Positions 1 to 7,528 of a stretch of 64,000 nt of DNA are shown here, piece by piece. Every line of letters begins with the position of its first letter. Position 1 is the stretch's first letter. Location: the NCBI GenBank assembly GCA_964383665.1, contig CAYLHO010000001.1, forward strand, positions 124,001-188,000. Direction: 5' to 3'. The notes under the pieces were generated by a model. The model was given only the letters and a program-made list of their open reading frames with translations. It ran no database searches and was not told where the DNA came from. The DNA is from UMGS687 sp964383665. Lineage in GTDB: Bacteria; Bacillota; Clostridia; Christensenellales; UBA1242. A program made the translations under genes and the position numbers.

Positions 1-76
1 CAGAGCCAATCCAAGTGTTTCAATTCTAAAAAAAATAGCTCAATACTTTAATTGTTCTATTGAAGACTTAATCTAA
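1..76 (+). CDS. XRE-family regulator, C-terminal 25 codons only
   Basis: The window opens inside a reading frame (first full codon at 2, stop TAA 74-76). Its 24 residues, beginning RANPSVSILKKIAQ and ending in a short acidic tail SIEDLI, match the last helix of the Cro/C1 helix-turn-helix fold, in which a PS-x-x-x-L-x-x-I-A pattern is typical. It lies 13 bases before the next start and has the same orientation, so it is probably the repressor or control gene of the mobile element. Everything upstream is outside the window. Confidence 0.6.
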   Translation, partial: RANPSVSILKKIAQYFNCSIEDLI

Positions 77-89
77 AGGAGGAAGAAAG

Positions 90-389
90 GTGAAAAAAAT
101 AACTTCAAAAGAAAATGAAATGCTTCAGCAGGTGAGACATTCAATCGGATATTATTCGATTAAGGAATTGCAAGTTATGTTTTTAAGTTGTGGCCGGGCA
201 AAAATTGATTACTTAGTAAATTCAGGCAAATTAAAATTTATAAGCCCAAACAATCGTGAAAAATACATAAAACTTGAAGACTTTTTGTCTTGTCTTCAAA
301 ATGAAAAAGAGCTTTCAAAACAACAATTGGCAAGTTCGAAAGCTCCTATTCACACTAACAATTCAAACAATAGTGCACCATTATTTTAA
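90..389 (+). CDS. Small helix-turn-helix (excisionase/MerR-like) protein
   Basis: A 99-residue protein. GTG at 90 is chosen because AAAGGAGG lies 7 bases upstream. Residues about 20-65 (YYSIKELQVMF, then a short turn, KIDYLVNSGKLKF, and KYIKLEDFLSCL) have the pattern of a winged helix-turn-helix of the excisionase type, where a helix is followed by a beta-hairpin ending in a short helix. The C-terminal 30 residues are Ser/Asn/Gln-rich and probably disordered. Its place behind a regulator at the left of the element suggests a role in excision or early control. This is a fold-level guess. Confidence 0.5.
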   Translation: MKKITSKENEMLQQVRHSIGYYSIKELQVMFLSCGRAKIDYLVNSGKLKFISPNNREKYIKLEDFLSCLQNEKELSKQQLASSKAPIHTNNSNNSAPLF

Positions 390-437
390 CACAAAACAAA
401 ATTTTAAGCAACAAAAAAATTAGGAAGGAAAAATTAA

Positions 438-626
438 ATGACAAACAAAATTGTATTTAGTGGACCTGTTGCCAAGGTTGCCGGGCTTGTTAGGAACATG
501 CAAGAGTTTGAAACTTTGGGTAACTTTTTTAAGGTCCAAAACGAAATTAAAAAAACAAAGAAACGAAACGAATTGGAGTTTGTGTTTCCAAATCAAATTT
601 CAATTTTCCAAGAGGAGGAATTATGA
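438..626 (+). CDS. Small hypothetical protein of the mobile element
   Basis: A 62-residue protein with a Shine-Dalgarno sequence (AGGAAGG) about 10 bases before ATG 438. It overlaps the next start by the usual ATGA-type junction. The sequence is mixed with a basic centre (IKKTKKRNE) and an acidic end (QEEEL). It has no membrane segment and no family I recognise. Its coupling to the downstream gene supports that it is translated. Confidence 0.55.
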   Translation: MTNKIVFSGPVAKVAGLVRNMQEFETLGNFFKVQNEIKKTKKRNELEFVFPNQISIFQEEEL

Positions 627-1012
627 AAAACAAAATGGGAGATTTAAACAATCATTTATTCGCCTGTCTCGAAAGGCTTAACAACGAAGAATTAACTGAT
701 GAAGAACTTGATCGTGAGGTTAAGCGTTCAAAATCAGCTGTAAAAATTGCTGAACCAAACCAATGGGCGCTTAAGCACCGATTAATCTACGAAAGGGCTT
801 TTGGAGCCGTTCCTCGAGATAAGATTATTATATTTCTTGACGGCAATAAGCTCAACTTTAATATTGACAATCTAAAAATGATTACTCGCAAACAAAATTC
901 TTTTTTAAACAAACAAAAATTAAGATTTGATAATCCAGAATTAACAATGATTGGAATTAATATCTCTGCTGTCTTGGAGAAATGTTTAGAGGTAAAAAAG
1001 GAGGCAAGATGA
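623..1012 (+). CDS. HNH-endonuclease-like protein with a short phage-type N-terminal segment
   Basis: A 129-residue protein with GAGGAGG before ATG 623. Residues 1-45 (MGDLNNHLFACLERL, then EELDREVKRSKSAVKIAE) resemble the start of small phage proteins of unknown function. Residues 50-95 carry the second half of the HNH_3-type fold: a KHR histidine, then GAVPRDKIIIFLDGNK, then NFNIDNLKMI, in which D-G-N-K and D-N-L are the conserved positions. The first part of a full HNH endonuclease (about 80-100 residues with the zinc-ribbon-like start) is absent, and the usual second histidine is replaced in the IFLDGN form. It looks like a fusion made by deletion between two neighbouring phage genes. Nuclease activity is uncertain. 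Confidence 0.6.
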   Translation: MKNKMGDLNNHLFACLERLNNEELTDEELDREVKRSKSAVKIAEPNQWALKHRLIYERAFGAVPRDKIIIFLDGNKLNFNIDNLKMITRKQNSFLNKQKLRFDNPELTMIGINISAVLEKCLEVKKEAR

Positions 1013-1428
1013 GTAACCTAAAGAGAATCAGAGAAAAGAAAGGGTTAACGCAAACGGAACTTGCCGAGGCTCTTGGAACGGATAAGTATATGATTTCGAA
1101 ATTCGAAAACAATGTTTGCTTGCCGATTCCAATAATGACAAGAAGACTTTGCATTTTACTTGAAACTGAAATAGACAAAATATGGAAAAAAAGCGAAATT
1201 TACATAACACCTCGAAATTTAGCCCTAGAGCGACGAAATGAGGCGAACCGATTAACTTATTACAACTTTGCTTGTCGCATTCCTAAGGCATGTTGCAACA
1301 CGTTGCAACAAGATAAATTAAAACAAATGGGCTATTCAAGCAAGAAGGAATGGCTGTTAAAGCAAATTGAGCGCTTTGAGCGAGAGTTTGAAGCGAATGA
1401 AAAAATTAAGAACAAGAGGAGGGGATAG
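1009..1428 (+). CDS. XRE-family transcriptional regulator
   Basis: A 139-residue protein starting at ATG 1009, chosen for the AAAAGGAGG six bases upstream. Residues 3-60 form a clear Cro/C1 helix-turn-helix (LKRIREKKGLTQTELAEALG, DKYMISKFENN, then the fourth helix). The C-terminal half is charged, includes an RIPKACCN segment with paired cysteines, and ends in a likely coiled coil rich in Glu/Lys. It sits between the HNH-like gene and the replication-type gene, so it is a candidate switch for element replication. Family assignment is firm. Targets are unknown. Confidence 0.8.
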   Translation: MSNLKRIREKKGLTQTELAEALGTDKYMISKFENNVCLPIPIMTRRLCILLETEIDKIWKKSEIYITPRNLALERRNEANRLTYYNFACRIPKACCNTLQQDKLKQMGYSSKKEWLLKQIERFEREFEANEKIKNKRRG

Positions 1429-1430
1429 AA

Positions 1431-2267
1431 GTGGAAAGGAAAGGATTTACTTTTTATCGGTCTATGTTTGAAACCGCACTTGATTTTGTTGATAATGATG
1501 AACCGGACGTTGCAAAACGCCAAGCCGATGCAGACGCGTTGGAATTGGCATGGTATAGAGGGATTTTCAATTTTATTTTCAGAGGGCAAGAGCCAAATTT
1601 TAAAAGTCGAGAGCTTAAGATTGCATGGAGGAATGTTTTGCCGATATTAATTAAGTCAAATAATTTGGCTCGTGCTGGAGCAACAGGGATAAACCAAGCA
1701 ACAGAAATCGATTTGAATCAATCAAAATCAATTGAAATCAACTCAAATCAATTGAAATCAATTGAAAAACAGACGCGCGTCTTTGAAACAGACAAAGAGG
1801 GTATATCTTTGTTTGTTAATAAAAAAATGTTTAATACTGTGAGCGCGTGCGCGCGCGTGCCTGTGAGAACAAACGAAGAACGGAAACCTTACTTTGCAAT
1901 CTTTAGCGATTTCTTCTCAACCTTGCCGGAAAACTTTAAAGAAGATGCATTCGAAATTGTTGACACAATAATTCAAGCAGCTGAAGAAGCCAACTCAACT
2001 TATGGGCTTAAATTTGACGGACGATTGTTTGACGGCAAAGGCTTCGCGGAGTTGATTTCAAAACTGACAAGCGAAAGTATTCAAGAAGTGTTTAAGTCTA
2101 TTCATTTTTGTGAACCGGATCGGATTAAAAAACGCCCGGCATATATTTTGCAATCCCTGATTGAGCAGGCAAAGCAAATAGAGGCTAGACGTCGAGTTCA
2201 AGACAAAATTCGGCGAATAACGGATTTAGAAGTTGAAGAGTACAGGAGGAAAAATGAACAAAATTAA
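1431..2267 (+). CDS. DUF6291-like replication-associated protein
   Basis: A 278-residue protein. GTG 1431 is preceded by GAGGAGGGG. Residues 1-80 (GFTFYRSMFETALDF, then LAWYRGIFNFIFRGQEPNF and a WRNVLPILIKSNN helix) match the N-terminal domain named DUF6291, common in phage replication modules of Firmicutes, where it precedes a primosome-type tail. Residues 95-125 are a low-complexity linker built from repeated Asn-Gln-Ser-Lys-Ser-Ile-Glu units. The C-terminal domain (about 150-278) is mixed alpha with no motif I recognise. It overlaps the ssDNA-binding gene by 14 bases, as in replication operons. Recruitment of host helicase is a reasonable inference, not shown. Confidence 0.6.
   Translation: MERKGFTFYRSMFETALDFVDNDEPDVAKRQADADALELAWYRGIFNFIFRGQEPNFKSRELKIAWRNVLPILIKSNNLARAGATGINQATEIDLNQSKSIEINSNQLKSIEKQTRVFETDKEGISLFVNKKMFNTVSACARVPVRTNEERKPYFAIFSDFFSTLPENFKEDAFEIVDTIIQAAEEANSTYGLKFDGRLFDGKGFAELISKLTSESIQEVFKSIHFCEPDRIKKRPAYILQSLIEQAKQIEARRRVQDKIRRITDLEVEEYRRKNEQN
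1713..1782 (+). repeat. AT-rich tandem repeat followed by a 12-bp CG palindrome
   Basis: Inside the DUF6291-like gene the motif ATCAATTGAAATCAA and close variants recurs about four times between 1,713 and 1,765, encoding the Asn-Gln-Ser-Lys-Ser-Ile-Glu linker. It is followed by the perfect palindrome AGACGCGCGTCT (1771-1782). Repeats inside replication-protein genes are often binding sites (iterons) for that protein, as in many theta plasmids and phages. This is inference from position. Confidence 0.4.
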
Positions 2268-2868
2268 TTTAAACAAGGGCGTTGTTTCCGGGCGAGTTAC
2301 AACGGACCCGGAAAAATACAAGTGGAACGGGGTTGAGTATTTCAAGTTCACGATCAGCCCAACAAGAATTAGCGGCGTTAAGGACAACATAAACGTTTCG
2401 ATTGAAACAAAATTAATTGGCGAGGTTAAGAAAGGCGAATTCATCAAACTCAAAGGTTGCTTAAGAAGTTTTCGCAGAGATGTTGAAGGTGCTCGCAAAC
2501 TTCTCTTTGTTTTTCAAGCCTATCAAGTTGAACAAACAATTGACGAGGCAGAACTTAACTTCTTTCAGTTTGAAGGGTACATATGCCACCCCGTTGTTTT
2601 CAGGGAAACCCCGACGGGTTGGAAAATTAGCGATGTTATAATCGCGATCAATCACGGGCTTGGGCCAACAACTTACTTGCCATGTATTTTTTGGCAAGAA
2701 AACGCTGCAGCAATCAGCACTTGCAAAATGGGAACTAAACTATCAGTTCAAGGCAGATTGCAAACGCGATTCTATACCAAAGAAATTTCGCCGGGGGTGT
2801 TTGAAGAACGGGAAACGCAAGAACTTTCGGTTAGTCAAGCGGTAGTTTTAGAAGAAGAGGTTGTATGA
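2254..2868 (+). CDS. Single-stranded DNA-binding protein with two OB folds
   Basis: A 204-residue protein starting at ATG 2254 (AGGAGGA four bases upstream). An upstream in-frame start at 2233 lacks a ribosome site. Residues 1-95 and 100-200 each show the strand pattern of an SSB/PriB-like OB domain: NKGVVSGRVTTDPEKY with a FKFTISPTRIS strand and an IKLKGCLRSF strand, then FEGYICHPVVFRETP, SDVIIAINHG and TKLSVQGRLQTRFYTK. The glycine-valine-x-G start and the V-x-G-R-L-Q strand are typical SSB features. It likely coats ssDNA during element replication, analogous to gene V protein of filamentous phages. Duplication of the OB domain is unusual for bacterial SSB. Confidence 0.65.
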   Translation: MNKINLNKGVVSGRVTTDPEKYKWNGVEYFKFTISPTRISGVKDNINVSIETKLIGEVKKGEFIKLKGCLRSFRRDVEGARKLLFVFQAYQVEQTIDEAELNFFQFEGYICHPVVFRETPTGWKISDVIIAINHGLGPTTYLPCIFWQENAAAISTCKMGTKLSVQGRLQTRFYTKEISPGVFEERETQELSVSQAVVLEEEVV

Positions 2869-3230
2869 GAATTTTTGAGGACGTAAAAGTTCAAGATTCT
2901 AAGCTTTACTCGCTCTATGTTAATATGAGCGGTTATGCCTATGCCGAGTTTTGGCCGAGCCGAAAAAGAAAGTACTTTTTTCCGAACGAAAAGGGTTATA
3001 TTTTCGTTTTCGGAAAGAAACTTAACCTCAAGCGATTAATTTACAGTGCGGCTTATCCAAATTTAGACTTAAGCGGGAAGATTGTTGTTAAGATTAGGGG
3101 CAACAGGTTCTCAATTTTTAATTTGGTTATTTTAACTAAAAATGAGCTTAGACTAGCGCGAAAATATGGTTACAAAATTCGGCGAAATATGCGGACGGGA
3201 GAGTGTTTTTTTACTTCCAATGGGAGATAG
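2865..3230 (+). CDS. Hypothetical protein, HNH_3-like half-domain
   Basis: A 121-residue protein whose ATG overlaps the stop of the OB-fold gene by four bases, so translation is coupled. It is basic and rich in aromatic residues. Residues 30-95 (FPNEKGYIFVFGKKLNLKRL, then SGKIVVKIRGNRFSIFNLVIL) distantly recall the N-x-x-x-x-N-L ending of HNH_3 proteins, like the gene at 623, but the catalytic histidines are absent. It is best called a conserved-looking unknown of the replication operon. Confidence 0.5.
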   Translation: MRIFEDVKVQDSKLYSLYVNMSGYAYAEFWPSRKRKYFFPNEKGYIFVFGKKLNLKRLIYSAAYPNLDLSGKIVVKIRGNRFSIFNLVILTKNELRLARKYGYKIRRNMRTGECFFTSNGR

Positions 3231-3277
3231 GGCTTTTTAGCCATATTTTTCGTACTTTTAGCGAATTCTCCCATTGG
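3217..3277. repeat. Large stem-loop between replication and structural blocks
   Basis: CCAATGGGAGA (3217-3227) is perfectly repeated in inverse at 3267-3277. The 39-base loop holds a smaller hairpin, GGCT/AGCC (3231-3242). It covers the end of the 121-residue gene and the intergenic space before the promoter at 3285. There is no T-run after it, so it is not a standard terminator. A replication origin or packaging signal of an ssDNA-type element is possible. Confidence 0.45.
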
Positions 3278-3284
3278 CATTAAC

Positions 3285-3312
3285 TTGACAAAAAAAAGTC
3301 TTCCGTTAAACT
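3285..3312 (+). promoter_or_regulatory. Sigma-A-type promoter of the structural block
   Basis: TTGACA (3285-3290) and TAAACT (3307-3312) are spaced by 16 bases and followed by AAAGGAGG and then the GGAGG of the gene at 3375. It is the best promoter match in the element. Confidence 0.6.
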
Positions 3313-3374
3313 AACTGCGAAAGGAGGACCCAGTTTTTGCAAAAGATAAAAAATTAAAAAAACGGAGGTAAGAA

Positions 3375-3791
3375 TTGAATAAAAAGAAAACAAAAAAAAC
3401 ATTCGCTCAAGCGGTTACTGCTTCACGAAAATCTTCAGCTAAAAAGACGGCGAATAAAGCGTCAAAAAAGAAAGAATTCCCAACAGAATTTCCATTCTGG
3501 GGAAGATTGAAGATTGACAAAAAAAGAACAACGCTTGTTATAGACGATTGCATGGCATTTAATAAAACAACGAAGAGGTTTGAAGAAGGTTTTGTCAACA
3601 GAGAGGCAACGCATGTTCCCAAAAAAGGAGCAGAGCGGATTTTTCCCAACCCAGACAAAAACGACAAAAAGCCGATGTATTTAAAGAAAGCGACTAAAAA
3701 ACCTAAAAAGTTAATTGAACCGCACAATAAGAAGTTAAACATGCCGAACTCGTTGAAAAGCAGATACAGCAAGAATAACAAGAAAGCATAA
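3375..3791 (+). CDS. Lys-rich basic protein of the mobile element
   Basis: A 138-residue protein with TTG start at 3375, chosen for the CGGAGG six bases upstream. There is no ATG alternative nearby. Residues 1-35 are a Lys/Ala/Ser tail like those of nucleic-acid-packaging proteins. Residues 38-138 form a compact core: FPFWGRLKIDKKRTTLVIDD, then FVNREATH, then IFPNPDKNDKKPMYLKKA, and a C-terminal LNMPNSLKSRYSKNN. This core looks conserved (NPD-x-x-D-x-KPMYL-K and MP-x-x-L-x-x-RY), and I believe similar proteins occur in Firmicutes mobile elements, but I do not know a function. DNA binding is plausible from the charge. Confidence 0.55.
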   Translation: MNKKKTKKTFAQAVTASRKSSAKKTANKASKKKEFPTEFPFWGRLKIDKKRTTLVIDDCMAFNKTTKRFEEGFVNREATHVPKKGAERIFPNPDKNDKKPMYLKKATKKPKKLIEPHNKKLNMPNSLKSRYSKNNKKA

Positions 3792-3795
3792 AAAA

Positions 3796-3855
3796 AAGAA
3801 TTTCAATTCCGGCCTCTCGCCCTCTGCCTTAAAAATTAAGGTCAATGAAATTCTT
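3796..3855. repeat. Two-level stem-loop upstream of the small membrane protein
   Basis: AAGAATTTCA (3796-3805) pairs with TGAAATTCTT (3846-3855), and inside lies CCTTAA/TTAAGG (3827-3841). The 140 bases between the Lys-rich and small membrane genes otherwise hold no ORF. A T-run is absent after the outer arm. It could be an origin, a packaging signal or an mRNA-processing hairpin. Confidence 0.4.
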
Positions 3856-3931
3856 AATGAAAGAATAGCAAATCAAAATTGATTTGTCAACACTTTTTTC
3901 AAAATAAATTTTAAAAATTGGAGGAATTAAA

Positions 3932-4165
3932 ATGAAATCATTTTTAGGATGTTTTTTCGCCATTGTGCTTAGCGTTGGAATCTTCTTCGGCGTTGCCGGG
4001 ATTATGGGATCGCAACATGGCAGAGGAGTTATCAACGAAATTAATTCATGGGGCAAACCAGCCGTTGAAACAACAACTGACGACAACACAACCGAGGACG
4101 TTGACAACACAACTGAAGACGCGGACAACACAACCGGCGATGAAGTTGAACAAAATTTAAATTAA
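3932..4165 (+). CDS. Small one-helix membrane protein (possible virion or coat protein)
   Basis: A 77-residue protein with TTGGAGG ahead of ATG 3932. Residues 3-26 are one hydrophobic helix (FLGCFFAIVLSVGIFFGVAGIM), followed by a polar region and an acidic Thr/Asn tail made of near-repeats of the unit (D)NTTED (residues 50-70). Size, single helix and its place just before a strong terminator match the position of the major coat gene in filamentous phages, but the charge layout (acidic C-terminus, no basic tail) is not that of gene VIII. A minor membrane protein is an equal possibility. Confidence 0.5.
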   Translation: MKSFLGCFFAIVLSVGIFFGVAGIMGSQHGRGVINEINSWGKPAVETTTDDNTTEDVDNTTEDADNTTGDEVEQNLN

Positions 4166-4173
4166 AAAACAAG

Positions 4174-4206
4174 ATAGCCCGAGGGTTATTCTCTCTGGCT
4201 ATTTTT
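4174..4206 (+). terminator. Rho-independent terminator after small membrane gene
   Basis: ATAGCC (4174-4179) pairs with GGCTAT (4197-4202), with flanking A/T pairs and an inner AGGG/CTCT pairing, followed by a T-run. It may lower expression of the block that follows, as the central terminator does in Ff phages. Confidence 0.65.
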
Positions 4207-4219
4207 AAAAGGAGGAAAA

Positions 4220-5461
4220 ATGAAAAAAGCGAAAAAGTCCGGTTGGTACAAAGCATTAATTGGAATAACAGCAGTGTTAACTTTTTTTGCTGTTTGCATC
4301 ATTATTGCATGGCTTTATTTATGGCTAACAGATAGATTCCCGGAAACAACCGGAACTAACTATGTAACATCAATTACAGATGCTAACGGTGAAGAACATC
4401 GCTTTCTTGAGTTGAACTACTATGCCAATACTAACGGAACCGGCAAAGAAGTTGCCGAACTAACGTTTAACTTCTATTCCGACGAGAATATGACGAATGT
4501 AATGGCTTATACTATTCAACGTGTTACAAACGTTGACGAAGAAGGGAACAAAACATATAAATGGTCCTACTATCAAATCGCGCCCGAGGTCAACGTTTCA
4601 TGGTCTGCAGTTGAACGACTTAAAGCCGGCGACGAGGCCTCACCGATGTATATTGACATAAACGGCGAACCTTATTGTGTAAAACTTAACGGAACGTACA
4701 ACTATTATCAAGTTGACGTTCTTAAAAGTATTCCGTCACTCATTGTTAGGCAAGAACTTACATATAACGTTAAAACGTATAGCTACAGTGTCGAGCAGTT
4801 TTTCGATGCTTGCATTAATCACTTAAGTAAATCTTCTGAAGGTTATGGTTCATTCAACTTGCCTTTCGTTGATTTGTCCGGATATTTCTCGATTTACAAA
4901 TTTGACACAACCTCAAAACAATGGGTTGAGCACACGAATGTTTCGGAAGCACGAAACTTCTTTTCATTCGATGTTTCAACATATCGCTATGGCTTAGTCT
5001 ATGCGTCACAATCGAAGGTTAACATGGTTAATGGAGATGCTGAGTTTAACATTTCCGGGTTTCAATCGGAAGGCGAAGATTATTGGAAACATTTTATTGT
5101 AAAAAATTTAACTTCAATAGACTTTGACCTCGGTTATTCTGCAGCTGATAATGGCTACTATCTTTCAATTAAAGATGAAGTTATTGACGAGTTAATGAGT
5201 TTTAATGACTTAAAAATTAACGTCACAATTGATTTAGATTACTTCACAGATAAACGTGTTATAGGGCTAGATTACTATGCGTTATTTGGACTTAACATTA
5301 GCGAGTTCACTGTCAAATCTTCAAAAGCAGTAGATTTTAACCTTAAGGACTATTCCCTTTGGGATACAAATTTAACAACAATCAAGCATTCGTCAAGTGT
5401 TAATTTGATTGTGTCTGACTACACATCGAACAAAAATTTAACGATGGAGGTGTTCACATGA
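4220..5461 (+). CDS. Membrane-anchored extracellular protein
   Basis: A 413-residue protein with AAAGGAGG before ATG 4220. Residues 1-10 are basic (KKAKKSGWYK), residues 12-35 form a single membrane anchor (IGITAVLTFFAVCIIIAWLYLWL), and the rest is a beta-rich, aromatic, Asn/Thr/Ser-rich ectodomain without cysteine pairs or a known motif. It heads a run of four genes with the same architecture, overlapping the next by four bases. By position it could be a virion tip or adsorption protein. No homolog is recognised. Confidence 0.6.
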   Translation: MKKAKKSGWYKALIGITAVLTFFAVCIIIAWLYLWLTDRFPETTGTNYVTSITDANGEEHRFLELNYYANTNGTGKEVAELTFNFYSDENMTNVMAYTIQRVTNVDEEGNKTYKWSYYQIAPEVNVSWSAVERLKAGDEASPMYIDINGEPYCVKLNGTYNYYQVDVLKSIPSLIVRQELTYNVKTYSYSVEQFFDACINHLSKSSEGYGSFNLPFVDLSGYFSIYKFDTTSKQWVEHTNVSEARNFFSFDVSTYRYGLVYASQSKVNMVNGDAEFNISGFQSEGEDYWKHFIVKNLTSIDFDLGYSAADNGYYLSIKDEVIDELMSFNDLKINVTIDLDYFTDKRVIGLDYYALFGLNISEFTVKSSKAVDFNLKDYSLWDTNLTTIKHSSSVNLIVSDYTSNKNLTMEVFT

Positions 5462-6105
5462 GTTTAAATAATTTAGGCTGGATCATCTCAGATTTGTTTA
5501 ACACCATAACAACGTTACTTATTGTTGCCGTTGTTGTTGTGCTTTTTGTTTTTGCGTTTAAATACGAAAACTCAAGAAAATTCATTTTGTTTGGCATTTG
5601 TTTTGTATTGATTGTTGCCGCAATCTTTGCCGCAATTAATATTTGGGAGCGAATGACAGCCTCGTCTTATACAAATGGAAAGATTGAGTATGTCGACGTT
5701 AACTATGAGAAAGTTTTTTCAACAGAAATTAACCCTCTTATTCTTTACGCAAAAGATGATGGAACATATTATTTTGACGACAACCTTGCTGCAGTTGAAT
5801 TTGATGCAACGAAAGCAGATTATGAAATTTTTGTTAACGGCAGACCAACAAATAATGTTGAATTAGGCGCAGGTTTTATTGAATCAGATTTTGTTCTTGA
5901 GGTTTATGATATCAACAATTCGATTGTTTCAAAAATAATTCTCGATATACGTTTAGAATTTTTAACTACTCAAACGCATTTGTTGATCACGTCAAAATTA
6001 ACAGCCGAGGATGAAGCGTTCTTAAGAACATACATTTCCAACAACTCGTTTGTTGTTGAAGTTGCTTATGCAACTTACACTCCGGTTGTTAAAATCTTAG
6101 ATTAA
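5458..6105 (+). CDS. Membrane protein with two helices and a short ectodomain
   Basis: A 215-residue protein coupled to the previous gene by an ATGA overlap. Residues 14-36 and 41-62 are two closely spaced hydrophobic helices (LLIVAVVVVLFVFAFKY and ILFGICFVLIVAAIFAAINI). About 150 residues of beta-type sequence follow (YVDVNYEKVFSTEINPL onward). No enzymatic motif is visible. It probably forms a complex with the neighbouring anchored proteins, since the genes are translationally linked. Confidence 0.55.
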   Translation: MSLNNLGWIISDLFNTITTLLIVAVVVVLFVFAFKYENSRKFILFGICFVLIVAAIFAAINIWERMTASSYTNGKIEYVDVNYEKVFSTEINPLILYAKDDGTYYFDDNLAAVEFDATKADYEIFVNGRPTNNVELGAGFIESDFVLEVYDINNSIVSKIILDIRLEFLTTQTHLLITSKLTAEDEAFLRTYISNNSFVVEVAYATYTPVVKILD

Positions 6106-6118
6106 ATGGAGAAAATAT

Positions 6119-7528
6119 ATGGACAAAAAGAAAACTTTAATTATTGTTTTTTCTTGTATAGGTGTTGTCCTTTTAGCTGTTTTTGGTCTACTTTTAGGCC
6201 TTAACTGGAATAAAATAACCTCTTGGTTTAATGGTGCACGGGTCTACACCTATGAAGAAATTCAAGCTGCAACAGAGGACGCTTACAATAAAGGAGTGAA
6301 AGAACGAGAGGCATTAATCAAGCAAGTTGAAGATTATAAAATTCAAGTTGATAGATTGTTGACAAAAGTTGATTCTCTTAATGTTGATAATTCGTTGAAA
6401 GATGAAGAAATTTCAAGTTTAGAAAAAGAAATAGAAGCTTTGAAAAAAACAATAACTGGTTCTACTCTTACAGAAACAGAGTTAACCGAAGAATTAAGTT
6501 ATTTACAAAACAAATTAAATGAAAGGCTAAAAAGTAAGTGGAATGAAGGTTACAACAAAGGCATTGCTGATGGACTTCTTTATGGAGTAACTAACGTTCC
6601 AGATAATAGTTGTGTTGTTGTTTTTAATGCAAACATTCCACAAAATTCCACATCAAAATTGGTTGGAGAAATGCCTTTAAAAGTCTTGAGTGTCGATAAA
6701 AATTCATTGCCGCAAAACACTTTTACTTTGAAGGGGTATTCTTTCACTGGGTGGAATACTGCAGCCGATGGGAGTGGTAAGGCATATGCCGATTTATCAC
6801 TAGTTGACTCTTCGTTATTTGTTGGGAAAAATGTATTAGGACTTTTTGCTCAATGGTCAGTTAATTCATACAACTGCGAGTTTGTTGTCAATGCAGTTAC
6901 TTATAATGGGCTAACCAATATTAGTTCACCTGTTGCATTTAATTTAACAGCAAATTATGATGAATTTTTCAACATGCCAAGTTTTGATATTAATACACTT
7001 TCGCTTAATCACTTGGGCAGTGATTTTGATTTGACTTTAAAAGTAAATTTTTTCAAGTGGGTTAATGTTGATACTGGCGAGGAATTTAGCATTAATGAAC
7101 TCGTTCGTAATCTAACAGAAAATGAAACAGTTAAATTTGTTGCGAACTATGATTTAGTTGGTGATTATACAGTAAAAAATAATATTGTTCTGATTGAAAA
7201 TGGTAAAAATATTTCGATGACTATGTCGTACAGTGTTTTACTCTACAACTTGTCTGTTTTTCCTCAAAATGCAACTAGAATAACCGAAATTAATTGTTTA
7301 ACCAACTCATCAAATCGTCAGGTTTATTTTAAGTTGTCGAGCAGTAACGAATTCTCATACACAGACAATTTGAATGTCAAGTATTATTTAGACAAATATA
7401 ATTGCTTTAGGACTCTTCAAGTTGGAGGCGCAATTGGCTCCGGCCCTGTAAACCTTTATGAGGAAAAAGGAACTTTAACAATTGAGAACATTACTTATGA
7501 AATTTTAATTAAAGGAGTAAACACATGA
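6119..7528 (+). CDS. Anchored surface protein with coiled coil and Listeria-Bacteroides repeat
   Basis: A 469-residue protein with TGGAGAA before ATG 6119. Residues 6-28 form the membrane anchor. Residues 45-140 are a long coiled coil (heptads of Leu/Ile/Val with Glu/Lys). Residues 165-245 match a single InlB B-repeat (Listeria-Bacteroides repeat), with FTLKGYSFTGWNTAADGSGKA and LFAQW. The rest is beta-rich. B-repeats are common in surface and adhesion proteins of gut Firmicutes. In a mobile element the arrangement of anchor, stalk and repeat head suggests a cell-binding or attachment function, which is inference. Confidence 0.65.
   Translation: MDKKKTLIIVFSCIGVVLLAVFGLLLGLNWNKITSWFNGARVYTYEEIQAATEDAYNKGVKEREALIKQVEDYKIQVDRLLTKVDSLNVDNSLKDEEISSLEKEIEALKKTITGSTLTETELTEELSYLQNKLNERLKSKWNEGYNKGIADGLLYGVTNVPDNSCVVVFNANIPQNSTSKLVGEMPLKVLSVDKNSLPQNTFTLKGYSFTGWNTAADGSGKAYADLSLVDSSLFVGKNVLGLFAQWSVNSYNCEFVVNAVTYNGLTNISSPVAFNLTANYDEFFNMPSFDINTLSLNHLGSDFDLTLKVNFFKWVNVDTGEEFSINELVRNLTENETVKFVANYDLVGDYTVKNNIVLIENGKNISMTMSYSVLLYNLSVFPQNATRITEINCLTNSSNRQVYFKLSSSNEFSYTDNLNVKYYLDKYNCFRTLQVGGAIGSGPVNLYEEKGTLTIENITYEILIKGVNT

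Noticed and set aside
3407..3781. Hydrophobic minus-strand frame opposite the Lys-rich gene
   Set aside because: It is the mirror of a Lys/Ala/Ser-rich gene, which produces Phe/Leu-rich frames; no ribosome site.
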